NCBI GenBank assembly: GCA_030591795.1
Contig: JAUVAJ010000131.1
Location: 1-5,766 of the forward strand
DNA: 5,766 bases
Reading direction: 5' to 3'
Source: Desulfuromonadales bacterium
Lineage (GTDB): Bacteria > Desulfobacterota > Desulfuromonadia > Desulfuromonadales > UBA2294
Of this stretch, positions 1 to 5,512 are shown piece by piece (within the stretch, counting starts at the first letter, position 1; each line of letters starts with the position of its first letter). A program made the translations under genes and the position numbers. The notes under the pieces were generated by a model that saw only the letters and a list, made by a program, of their open reading frames with translations, was not told the origin of the DNA and did no database searches.

Positions 1-2
1 AC

Positions 3-908
3 GGTAACCAGGAGATTGCCCGAGCCTTTGAAGATCGGCTAGAGATTGGACGTTTGATCGGCGAGGAGTACACGCTTCTACAGGTGATTGAATTTTCTAG
101 TCGTGAAGCGGTTCTATCTTTGTCTTCGCTGGACGTGAACGGCAATGGTCGGCCAGAGCTTTTTGTCACAGTCGCCGGTCGCTACGGTCTTTCCAGCCAG
201 GTATTTGAATACCGGGATGGCCGCTACCGAGAGCTAGCAGATGATCTGCAATGGTTCCTGAATGTGGTACCCCTCCCGGGCGAGGGCCCGACGCTGCTCG
301 GCCAGGAACGGGACAGTAGCTTCAGGGGGTTCTCGCCAAAGGTGTTTCGACTCGCCTGGCAGAATGATGATCTGGTCGAGGGCAAAAAGATTGTACTGCC
401 AAAGTACGGTACGATTTTCAGCTTGGCAGCACTGTCCGGGACAACTGGCGACAAGATGGTGCGTATCAACGATGATGGCCGTCTCGAGGTTTATGATCAA
501 TCGGGCGAAGCATTATGGGTAAGTAAAGATATCGGTAATAGTGAAACCTTTTTTTCCCAGCCAGAGCCGAGCAGCTCAAGAGGGATTGAAGAACTCAATA
601 ATGATATTTACATGCCGACCCCGTTACTTATGCTGGCGGATGGCAGTGTGCTGACGCTGATGAACCAGGGGATCACAACAGCCGGTCTGTTCCGCAATAT
701 GAGTAGTGTCGAAGTGTCAACCTGGCAATGGGGCGGTATCGAGATGCGACGCGGCTGGACACAAACGCTGGATGGTTATGTGCCGGCTGCAGTTATCGCC
801 GATGCCAACAATGATGGTAAACAGGAGTTGGCGTTGCTCCTCTCTTTCCCGACCAATAATCCGTTCAGCAGTCGTAAGTCGGTAGTCCGGTTGTACGAGA
901 TGAAGTGA
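3..908 (+). CDS. FG-GAP/VCBS-like repeat protein, C-terminal part (5' end outside window)
   Basis: The reading frame is open to the left edge of the window, so the start lies upstream; a TTG at 54 is an internal in-frame codon rather than a convincing start. About 301 residues are visible. Two aspartate/asparagine/glycine-rich loops typical of FG-GAP/VCBS beta-propeller blades are present: DVNGNGRPE at 132-158 and DANNDGKQE at 801-827, each followed by a hydrophobic strand. Such loops usually bind calcium in this fold. Between them are repeated beta-strand segments such as DGRLEVYDQSGEALW, also propeller-like. Proteins of this kind are usually exported or lipid-anchored, but the N terminus that would show a signal peptide is missing. 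The exact function is unknown. The gene ends 16 bases before a dispersed repeat and has no classic terminator with a T run. I am fairly sure of the fold and unsure of the role. Confidence 0.72.
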   Translation, partial: GNQEIARAFEDRLEIGRLIGEEYTLLQVIEFSSREAVLSLSSLDVNGNGRPELFVTVAGRYGLSSQVFEYRDGRYRELADDLQWFLNVVPLPGEGPTLLGQERDSSFRGFSPKVFRLAWQNDDLVEGKKIVLPKYGTIFSLAALSGTTGDKMVRINDDGRLEVYDQSGEALWVSKDIGNSETFFSQPEPSSSRGIEELNNDIYMPTPLLMLADGSVLTLMNQGITTAGLFRNMSSVEVSTWQWGGIEMRRGWTQTLDGYVPAAVIADANNDGKQELALLLSFPTNNPFSSRKSVVRLYEMK

Positions 909-924
909 GAGTTTAACTTACTAT

Positions 925-1003
925 TTGTCATTTCGAACGAAGAGAGAAATCTGTATCGAGCATCTGAAACACGAACAGATCTCTCCTGCAGTCGAGATGA
1001 CAA
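925..1003. repeat. Dispersed inverted repeat, copy A (GTCATTTCGA type)
   Basis: The left arm at 925-953 begins TTGTCATTTCGAAC and continues AGAGAGAAATCTGT. The right arm at 975-1003 reads ACAGATCTCTC and ends GTCGAGATGACAA. The arms are imperfect reverse complements, so the unit could form a long hairpin with a loop of about 20 nt. Related arms recur at 3442-3469, 3495-3642 and 5669-5766, so this is a multi-copy element of the genome and not a gene. It may slow transcription after the VCBS-like gene, but it lacks a T run. Confidence 0.8.
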
Positions 1004-1010
1004 GGAAGGG

Positions 1011-1028
1011 GTCAGGTCTCCACTTGAC
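1011..1028. repeat. Small REP-like hairpin
   Basis: GTCAGGT at 1011-1017 pairs with ACTTGAC at 1022-1028 around a four-base loop, CTCC, with one G-U wobble. The motif looks like the short palindromes mobilised by Y1-type (REP-associated) transposases, but only one copy is seen here and no transposase is nearby. The assignment is tentative. Confidence 0.3.
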
Positions 1029-1168
1029 TCATTTAGCCTGGCTGACATGGACATCATTAAATTGGACAATTAGCCATTGAACAGACTCGCAGATTATCCG
1101 GAGACTCGGCAACAATCACAGCAGCACTAGAATAGCGTGACTGATGGTATCCTGGTCAAGACTTGAGT
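1029..1168. other. Gene-free spacer
   Basis: This is the rest of the 315-base gap between the VCBS-like gene and dinJ. I see no open frame with a ribosome binding site, no strong hairpin and no similarity to the other repeats in this stretch. It may be decayed sequence. Confidence 0.5.
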
Positions 1169-1199
1169 TTTACGTTGCAATGATAAACATTGTTAATCA
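1169..1199 (+). promoter_or_regulatory. Candidate dinJ-yafQ promoter with palindromic operator
   Basis: An imperfect 19-bp palindrome at 1181-1199, TGATAAACA-T-TGTTAATCA, has eight of nine arm positions matching. It overlaps a weak sigma70-like promoter: TTTACG at 1169-1174, a 17-base spacer and GTTAAT at 1192-1197. A palindrome over the promoter, just ahead of an antitoxin with a ribbon-helix-helix domain, is the usual arrangement for autorepression by RelB/DinJ antitoxins. The palindrome is seen directly; its role as operator is inferred. Confidence 0.5.
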
Positions 1200-1223
1200 C
1201 AAATGGAGAAAGGACCATAGATT

Positions 1224-1487
1224 ATGGCTAGCAACGCCCTTGTAACAACCAGAATCGATAAAAAGATAAAGACCGATGCCGCTGTTGTGCTAGAAGCTAT
1301 GGGGCTTACTGTGTCAGATGCAGTGCGACTGCTACTTACCCGCGTTGCCCGCGATGGGGCGTTCCCCTTTGAGCCTTTGGTGCCTAATGCAGAAACTATA
1401 GCCGCCATGAAGGAGGCCCGTTCCGGCAAACTTGCAGCGTTTGACACCGTTGACGATCTTATGGCTGATCTTAATGCGGACGATTAA
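1224..1487 (+). CDS. dinJ: RelB/DinJ family antitoxin
   Basis: The 87-residue product is the antitoxin of a type II TA pair: it should bind and block the YafQ-type ribonuclease encoded next to it and repress the shared promoter. Residues 5-45 form a ribbon-helix-helix domain: a strand LVTTRID, then helices around KTDAAVVLEAMG and TVSDAVRLLLTRVARDG. This is followed by the family's G-x-x-PF segment (GAFPFEPLVPN) and a charged C-terminal tail that in this family wraps the toxin. The length and pattern closely match E. coli DinJ as I remember it. The ATG at 1224 is preceded by AGGA at 1211-1214. The 3' end overlaps the toxin start by 14 bases, so the two would be translationally coupled. The antitoxin is intact although its partner appears broken, leaving it as an orphan or as a possible cross-repressor. 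DNA damage-inducible control, known for E. coli dinJ, is not evident here. Confidence 0.9.
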   Translation: MASNALVTTRIDKKIKTDAAVVLEAMGLTVSDAVRLLLTRVARDGAFPFEPLVPNAETIAAMKEARSGKLAAFDTVDDLMADLNADD

Positions 1488-1754
1488 GAGAACTGGTGCG
1501 TTCAAGCGTGACTATAAGCGTGTCAAAGCGACACCGAAACATCGCGGCATCGATGATGGTCTGAAGGTAATTCTAAACTTCTTGTCGATGATGAGCCCGT
1601 GCCGCCTAAATATAACGACCACCCGCTATCTGGTCAGTGGAATGATCATATAGACTGTCACGTCAAACCAGATCTGGTGCTTATCTATCGCAAACTCGAT
1701 GGAGTGATATTGCAACTTGTTCGCTTGGGAAGCCATAGTGAGTTGGGCTTTTAA
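1474..1754 (+). pseudogene. yafQ: YafQ-type mRNA interferase toxin, frameshifted
   Basis: The toxin frame starts at the ATG at 1474, inside the end of dinJ, and reads MRTIKRTGAFKRDYKRVKAT, a typical YafQ N terminus. After about 34 residues the frame is lost and, as it stands, ends at 1651-1653 after 59 residues. From 1584 the correct sequence continues in another frame to the TAA at 1752: VDDEPVPPKYNDHPLSGQW, then DCHVKPDLVLIYRKL and LGSHSELGF. Adding one A to the AAA at 1575-1577 would restore a 93-residue protein, close to the 92 of E. coli YafQ. The second frame keeps the counterparts of the family's catalytic and binding residues: His in DHPL (1620), His and Asp in CHVKPD (1659, 1671), His in GSH (1734) and a near-terminal Phe. 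YafQ cuts mRNA on the ribosome. The 59-residue product lacks all these residues and should be inactive, unless the lost A is a sequencing error. Confidence 0.87.
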
Positions 1755-1876
1755 TTCAGTCGGTGGTGCGATTGTATGAGATAAAAAAGCTATGTTGAGG
1801 CTAGAAATTTCTCACCATGCTCTGTCGCTGAATCTATAGCGGATGTGCTTCGTGGTTAGTTGAAAAATATTTTATT
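1755..1876. other. Gene-free spacer after yafQ
   Basis: No supported gene lies between the toxin stop and the terminator. The stretch contains a perfect 10-bp palindrome, AGAAATTTCT at 1803-1812, and distant complementary segments ATTCAG (1754-1759) and CTGAAT (1828-1833) that could close a loose stem. Its end (ATAGCGG, GTGCTT, then an A/T-rich run) weakly resembles the bases ahead of the second terminator at 2722. Confidence 0.4.
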
Positions 1877-1914
1877 AAACAAAAAGGCCCGGCATCTGCC
1901 AGGCCTTTTTGTTT
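1877..1914. terminator. Intrinsic terminator 1 (bidirectional shape)
   Basis: The arms AAACAAAAAGGCC (1877-1889) and GGCCTTTTTGTTT (1902-1914) are perfect reverse complements. Inside them GGCA and TGCC extend the stem past one C-A mismatch. A GC-rich stem followed by five Ts, with the same shape on the other strand, is a Rho-independent terminator that could work both ways. It would end dinJ-yafQ transcription about 120 bases after the toxin stop. A near-identical copy follows parE. Confidence 0.85.
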
Positions 1915-1946
1915 GTATAACGTAATTATTAAAGTGAGAAAAAGCC

Positions 1947-1978
1947 GTCATTCCCGAAGGTGTAATCGGGAATCCAGA
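1947..1978. repeat. Short dispersed hairpin (CATTCCCGA type)
   Basis: ATTCCCGA at 1950-1957 and TCGGGAAT at 1966-1973 form a perfect 8-bp stem with an 8-base loop, flanked by CGTC and CCAG. Hairpins of the form GTCATTCCCG...CGGGAATCCAG are common multi-copy intergenic repeats in many bacterial genomes. Only this single copy is in the window. Confidence 0.55.
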
Positions 1979-2058
1979 CATTAAAGTAGGGGCTGTTGTA
2001 AACAATTCTGATGGTTTAAGAATCAGTCGCCATGCTTCGCTTGATTACACTGCGACGA

Positions 2059-2092
2059 TTGACCGTTACCAATTATCGGTATATAGTGGTAA
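2059..2092 (+). promoter_or_regulatory. parDE promoter and candidate ParD operator
   Basis: TTGACC at 2059-2064 and TATAGT at 2082-2087 are separated by exactly 17 bases, which makes a good sigma70-type promoter; transcription would start a few bases before the parD ribosome binding site. TTACCA at 2066-2071 and TGGTAA at 2087-2092 are perfect reverse complements centred 21 bases (two helix turns) apart, with a further CGGTA at 2077-2081 between them. These repeats overlap the promoter and fit paired sites for a ribbon-helix-helix repressor. The promoter is well supported; the operator is inferred. Confidence 0.62.
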
Positions 2093-2109
2093 AAACTATG
2101 GAGGTTGAT

Positions 2110-2355
2110 ATGCCAAAAAACACAAGTTTTTCATTGGGCGATCATTTTGATGTATTTGTTACAGAACAGCTGACAACGGGACGGTTTAATTCGGCTAGTG
2201 AGGTAGTCAGGGCAGGCTTGAGGCTTTTGGAGGAGAATGAGACAAAGTTTCACGCTTTGCGCCAAGCCTTAATCAAAGGCAAGGAAAGTCCAACAGCCGA
2301 AGGTTTTTCAATAGAAGCAATTAACAGAGAGCTTGACGAAGAAGGTCTCCGATAA
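2110..2355 (+). CDS. parD: ParD family antitoxin
   Basis: The 81-residue product is the antitoxin of a ParDE type II TA pair; it should neutralise ParE and repress its own promoter. The N-terminal part is a ribbon-helix-helix domain: strand TSFSL, helix GDHFDVFVTEQLTTGRF, then the family hallmark RFNSASEVVRAGLRLLEENE. The C-terminal half (about residues 45-81) is charged, as expected for the segment that becomes ordered on toxin binding. The ATG at 2110 is chosen because GGAGG at 2100-2104 lies five bases upstream and the promoter ends at 2087. The in-frame codon at 2032 that would add 26 residues lies upstream of the promoter and has no ribosome binding site. The stop shares a base with the parE start (TAATG), so translation is coupled. 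Confidence 0.93.
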   Translation: MPKNTSFSLGDHFDVFVTEQLTTGRFNSASEVVRAGLRLLEENETKFHALRQALIKGKESPTAEGFSIEAINRELDEEGLR

Positions 2356-2654
2356 TGCCAAAATACACGGTCACAGAGGAGGCACAGGCTGATATCAAAG
2401 TTGTCGGCCGTTATACGAACAGGGTGTGGGGTCGCGACCAACGTATTAAGTATATTGCTGAATTAGGAAAGTTTTTTGGGCAACTGGCCAAGAATCCACG
2501 ACTTGGAAAAGACTACAGCTACGTCCTCGACGGTTGTTTTGGTTACATATATCAGCACCACATTGTCTTTTATATAAAGGTCCCGCATGGTATAGAGATT
2601 ATAAGAGTTTTGCACCAGACCATGGATATGGAGAGCCGACTGTTAAATCATTAA
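2355..2654 (+). CDS. parE: ParE family toxin (RelE/ParE superfamily)
   Basis: The 99-residue product is the toxin of the ParDE pair. Characterised ParE proteins block DNA gyrase and so stop replication; that activity is assumed here from the family. The sequence follows the ParE pattern throughout: EEAQADIKVVGRYTNRVWG near the N terminus (two helices), then LGKFFGQLAKNPRLGKDY, the G-x-x-Y-x-x-x-H core strand segment FGYIYQHHIVFYIK, and the ending EIIRVLHQTMDMESRLLNH. The length is normal and no frame damage is seen, so the module is probably active. It starts on the last base of the parD stop codon. A strong terminator lies 67 bases after its stop. The nearby broken YafQ is related only at superfamily level. 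Confidence 0.94.
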   Translation: MPKYTVTEEAQADIKVVGRYTNRVWGRDQRIKYIAELGKFFGQLAKNPRLGKDYSYVLDGCFGYIYQHHIVFYIKVPHGIEIIRVLHQTMDMESRLLNH

Positions 2655-2721
2655 TGTCTTCATGTCCTTCTCTTGTCATCTATAGCTTTAGCGATAGCGG
2701 TTGCTTAAAAGATTTTGTGCG

Positions 2722-2759
2722 AAACAAAAAGGCCCGGCAAATGCCAGGCCTTTTTGTTT
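2722..2759. terminator. Intrinsic terminator 2, shared by parE and the GAF gene
   Basis: The arms are the same as in terminator 1: AAACAAAAAGGCC at 2722-2734 and GGCCTTTTTGTTT at 2747-2759, with GGCA/TGCC inside. Five Ts follow the stem on either strand. It sits between convergent genes: parE ends 67 bases to the left and the minus-strand GAF gene ends 14 bases to the right. It therefore most likely terminates both. Over 40 bases it differs from terminator 1 only in the two loop bases (AA instead of TC). Confidence 0.88.
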
Positions 2760-2773
2760 GTCATGCACTTTAA

Positions 2774-3283
2774 CTATTCCAGGTGTTTTGCCAGCGTTAC
2801 AGCGATTTTGGTCAAGTTGTCCTTGTCATAATCAGTGAAATCAACGGTCGTATCGGCGCTCTCGCCCTTGCGCGAAATCTGAATGGCCCCATGCAGGCGA
2901 TCTGTACCCGGGATCGGCACGCTGATGATTTTCTGGATCGGTTGCGGTTTGTCAGCTTTCTTTTCCAACCGTACCCGCTCGAATATCGAGGCGTGGTGTA
3001 CCGAGGCGAAGCGATTGTTTACAAAAGATTTGTTCTCGCGCACGGTGCGTGCTGCCAGTGAGTCAAGGGAGGAGAGGGGGAGAAACCCGATCGATTTCAG
3101 CTTGTGCGGCCACATGAAGTGCAGGATATCTTTTTCTGGATCTAGGACGAAAATCGCAACTTCATCAGTACCGACCCGAAAAGCCTTACTGAGAATATCG
3201 GCGGTTACTTTGAGCCGCTGGTCAGTATCTTCAATACCGGCCAGATGCGTATCGATTTTTTTGCAGTATTCAGCAATGTCCAT
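2774..3283 (-). CDS. Small stand-alone GAF-domain protein
   Basis: The 169-residue product looks like a single GAF domain with no output domain attached. A short N-terminal helical stretch (residues 1-35) leads into strands DEVAIFVLDPEKDILHFMWP, a helix SSLDSLAARTVRENKSFVNN, the core strand pair KIISVPIPGTDRLHGAIQISRKG, and a closing helix DKDNLTKIAVTLAKHL. GAF domains bind small ligands or act as dimerising sensors. The ligand cannot be read from the sequence, and there is only one cysteine (C7), so haem or iron-sulfur binding is not suggested. No signal peptide or membrane segment is seen, so it should be cytoplasmic. The ATG at 3283 has a GGGGG ribosome binding site (3289-3293) five bases away. 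It is transcribed alone, convergent with parE. The partner protein is unknown. Confidence 0.75.
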   Translation of the reverse strand: MDIAEYCKKIDTHLAGIEDTDQRLKVTADILSKAFRVGTDEVAIFVLDPEKDILHFMWPHKLKSIGFLPLSSLDSLAARTVRENKSFVNNRFASVHHASIFERVRLEKKADKPQPIQKIISVPIPGTDRLHGAIQISRKGESADTTVDFTDYDKDNLTKIAVTLAKHLE

Positions 3284-3314
3284 AACAACCCCCGTCTAAA
3301 AAAAAGAATACCTA

Positions 3315-3343
3315 GTTTTAGCACAGGTCTAAAAGATCGTAAA
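3315..3343 (-). promoter_or_regulatory. Candidate promoter of the GAF gene
   Basis: Read on the minus strand, TTTACG (3343-3338), a 17-base spacer and TGC-TAAAAC (3320-3315) form an extended -10 type promoter with a leader of about 25 bases. A second possibility is TTGACC (3417-3412) with TAAATT (3395-3390), spacer 16. Both are only moderate matches. Confidence 0.38.
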
Positions 3344-3441
3344 GGGACAGAATATTTACAAACTGAAACCGATGCTCTATTGTGAGCTGAATTTATGACA
3401 TCAGCCAGACTGGTCAAACTTATTTAGCTAGTCTAAAAGAC

Positions 3442-3469
3442 AAGATCTCTCCTTTCAGTCGAGATGACA
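3442..3469. repeat. Dispersed repeat, solitary right arm (copy B1)
   Basis: AAGATCTCTCCTTTCAGTCG followed by AGATGACA matches the right arm of copy A with only a few changes. No matching left arm is present in the 150 bases upstream, so this is a half unit, probably the remnant of a deletion or recombination between copies. Confidence 0.65.
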
Positions 3470-3494
3470 GTAAGTGTTTAGTACACAAGTTCAT

Positions 3495-3642
3495 TTGTCA
3501 TTTCGAACGTACGCCTTCGCCAACCCTCTTTCGCATAAAGCTACGGCGAACTTTGAGCTATGGCGCACATGTAGAGAGAAATCTTTTACTGACCAATACG
3601 ATATATAGTCTTAAAGACAGATCTTTTATTTATAAAATGACA
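3495..3642. repeat. Dispersed repeat copy B2 carrying a nested second element
   Basis: The left arm starts TTTGTCATTTCGAACG at 3495 and resumes as AGAGAGAAATCT at 3573-3584, as in copy A. Between them, where copy A has only a few bases, lies a hairpin-rich insert of about 62 bases (3510-3571) that begins TACGCCTTCGC and ends GGCGCACATG. A degenerate right arm may follow at 3619-3642 (AGATCT ... ATGACA, with spacing like copy A), which would run up to the pepF ribosome binding site. The left arm and insert are clear; the right arm is inferred. Confidence 0.65.
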
Positions 3643-3654
3643 GCAGGAGCATTT

Positions 3655-5451
3655 ATGACTGAGCAGACCGACAAGATGCGCTGGAATTTCACAGGCTTGT
3701 ACACGGCAGCAGATGACCCGCAGATCGAGATCGACCTGAACGCCGCTGTAGCCAGTGCGGAGCAGTTTCGCGAGAGATATCGAACGACTATTGATGATGC
3801 GTCGCTGACCGATATACTACTTGCCGAGGCGTTGTTGAATTATGAAACACTGCAACGGTTGGTACTGAAACCGTACCATTACGCTTACCTGTTGTTTGCT
3901 GCTGATAGCGAAATTGAAATCAACAAGCGGCTGTTGGTCAGAGTGCGCGAAGTAATTGGCCAGATAACTGAAACGACCCTATTTTTAGATCTGGAGATTC
4001 TGCGTATCGACGCTGAAAGAATGACTGAATTAATGGCCGCGCCAGAGGTTAGTCCATACCGCCATCACCTGGAAAATATTCGGGCTACCACGCCATACGC
4101 TCTGACTGAAGAAGTCGAGCAGGTGATCAAGCGCAAGGATCTGTCCGGCAAGGAGGCGTTTGTCCAGCTGTTTGATGAAACAACCTCCGGGCTGAAGTTC
4201 CGTTTTCAGATGCCCGGGGCTGATGAAGAGACAGAGGTAACCGGCGAAGAGCTGATCGCACTGCTTTATCACTCCGACCGCCAGACTCGTAAGCAGGCGT
4301 TTACAGCCTTTCTTGATACGCACGCTGAGCAGGCATCGGTACTGACCAGCTGTTTCAACAACCTGTTGCTCGACCATGGCCGTGAGGCCAATTTGCGTGG
4401 CTACCCGGAGTTGATGACGCCGACGCACCTGTCGAGTGAGACCGAGCCGGAAATGGTGGCGCAGATGATGCGCGTAACTGAGAATAACTATGGTTTGGCC
4501 CGGCGTTATTTCGAAATCAAACGCCGATTGCTCAAGCTTGACACCCTGGAAAATACTGATCTGTACGCGCCGGTTGCCAAGAGCCAGAAAACCTTCAGAT
4601 ATCCAGAGGCCTGTAAATTGGTTAAGGAGAGCTTTGCCGGTTTCTCGGCGGAGCTTGCTGCCGAAGCCGAGCAGATCATGCAGAGCGGTCATATTGACGT
4701 GCTACCGCGCCCGGGCAAATCTGGCGGCGCGTTTTGTATGGGGATGTTGCCGGAAGAGACGCCATACGTTCTGCTAAACTTCACCGGTAACCTGCGTGAC
4801 GTTTCGACTCTGGCGCATGAGCTGGGGCACGCGGTGCATTACCGACTGTCGAGAGAGCAGAACCTGTTTCATTATCACGCGCCGCTACCGTTGGCGGAAA
4901 CAGCGAGTGTGTTTGGCGAGATGCTGCTGACCCGTCGGCTGCTTGAGCAGGAGACGGACAGGGAACTGAAGATCGCCCTGCTCTGCAGCAAACTGGAAGA
5001 TATGATAGCGACCACCTTTCGGCAGAATGTCCTGACCCGGTTCGAACTGGCCGCACATACCTTACGCGCTGAGCGGTTGCTGTCAACCGATGACCTGTGT
5101 CAGCTCTGGCTGGAGGAGAACGGTAAGCTGTTCGGCGACAGTGTGCAGATGATTGACGCTTATCGCTGGGGTTGGAGCTATATAAGTCATTTTATTCATG
5201 CCCGCTTCTATTGCTACAGTTATGTTTTTGGTGAGTTACTGGTGCTGGCGCTGTATCAGCAGTATCTGCAGCAGGGTGAGAGTTTTGTGCCGGCCTTTCA
5301 CGATTTGCTGGCATCCGGTGGTAGTGTGGCTCCGGCTGAGTTGGTCAGCAGGCTCGGGCTGGATTTGAATGATGCCGACTTCTGGCAGGGGGGGTATGAT
5401 TTTATGAGTGGGTTGATTGATGAGTTGGAGGAGTTGGTTGCTGGTTGTTAG
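3655..5451 (+). CDS. pepF: M3 family oligoendopeptidase (PepF type)
   Basis: The 598-residue product is a zinc metallopeptidase that in this family cuts short peptides inside the cell, recycling products of proteolysis. The zinc site is complete: HELGH at residues 388-392 (4816-4830) with Glu415 in AETASVFGE as the third ligand. PGKSGGAFC (353-361) and the C-terminal HFIHARFYCYSYVFGE (512-527) are the substrate-binding and Tyr/His-containing segments typical of PepF. The N terminus WNFTGLYTAADDPQIEIDL also fits the roughly 590-residue pepF clade. No signal peptide is seen. The ATG at 3655 is chosen because AGGAG (3645-3649) lies five bases upstream and the family alignment begins there. The frame stays open back to 3553, but that 34-residue extension would be translated repeat DNA. 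The gene is alone, with a terminator after it. No frame damage is visible. Some family members have been annotated thimet-like; HELGH and the length favour PepF. Confidence 0.95.
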   Translation: MTEQTDKMRWNFTGLYTAADDPQIEIDLNAAVASAEQFRERYRTTIDDASLTDILLAEALLNYETLQRLVLKPYHYAYLLFAADSEIEINKRLLVRVREVIGQITETTLFLDLEILRIDAERMTELMAAPEVSPYRHHLENIRATTPYALTEEVEQVIKRKDLSGKEAFVQLFDETTSGLKFRFQMPGADEETEVTGEELIALLYHSDRQTRKQAFTAFLDTHAEQASVLTSCFNNLLLDHGREANLRGYPELMTPTHLSSETEPEMVAQMMRVTENNYGLARRYFEIKRRLLKLDTLENTDLYAPVAKSQKTFRYPEACKLVKESFAGFSAELAAEAEQIMQSGHIDVLPRPGKSGGAFCMGMLPEETPYVLLNFTGNLRDVSTLAHELGHAVHYRLSREQNLFHYHAPLPLAETASVFGEMLLTRRLLEQETDRELKIALLCSKLEDMIATTFRQNVLTRFELAAHTLRAERLLSTDDLCQLWLEENGKLFGDSVQMIDAYRWGWSYISHFIHARFYCYSYVFGELLVLALYQQYLQQGESFVPAFHDLLASGGSVAPAELVSRLGLDLNDADFWQGGYDFMSGLIDELEELVAGC

Positions 5452-5463
5452 TTTACATGTAAA
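5452..5463. repeat. Perfect 12-bp palindrome
   Basis: TTTACATGTAAA directly follows the pepF stop codon and is succeeded by another TTTACA at 5464-5469. It could be a protein-binding site, but no promoter is adjacent, so its role is unknown. Confidence 0.4.
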
Positions 5464-5467
5464 TTTA

Positions 5468-5512
5468 CAGGCAAGACCGGCGGGTCGCGTTCCGCCAGAC
5501 GCCTGACTTTTT
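5468..5512 (+). terminator. pepF intrinsic terminator
   Basis: CAGGC (5468-5472) pairs with GCCTG (5501-5505), and inside it GGCGG (5479-5483) pairs with CCGCC (5492-5496) around an 8-base loop. TTTTT follows at 5508-5512. The two-part stem with an internal bulge and the T run fit a Rho-independent terminator 16 bases after the pepF stop. Confidence 0.68.

Noticed and set aside
1570..1590. Programmed ribosomal frameshifting in yafQ
   Set aside because: AAA followed by CTTCTTG is not a strong slippery site, no downstream stimulator is evident, and this toxin family does not use frameshifting; a simple A-run deletion explains it.
2032..2109. Longer parD start adding 26 residues
   Set aside because: It has no ribosome binding site, the strong promoter ends at 2087 inside the extension, and GGAGG precedes the ATG at 2110.
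1877..2761. Integron attC sites around the TA modules
   Set aside because: The repeats lack the RYYYAAC/GTTRRRY ends; they are stem-plus-T-run terminators.
3442..3642. CRISPR array
   Set aside because: Repeat arms are not evenly spaced, occur as inverted halves, and there are no unique spacers or cas genes.
3553..3654. Longer pepF start adding 34 residues
   Set aside because: The extension is translated repeat DNA and AGGAG clearly precedes the ATG at 3655.
4030..4692. 220-residue open frame on the minus strand inside pepF
   Set aside because: It is antisense to a well-conserved enzyme and has no recognisable domain; it is a shadow of codon use in pepF.
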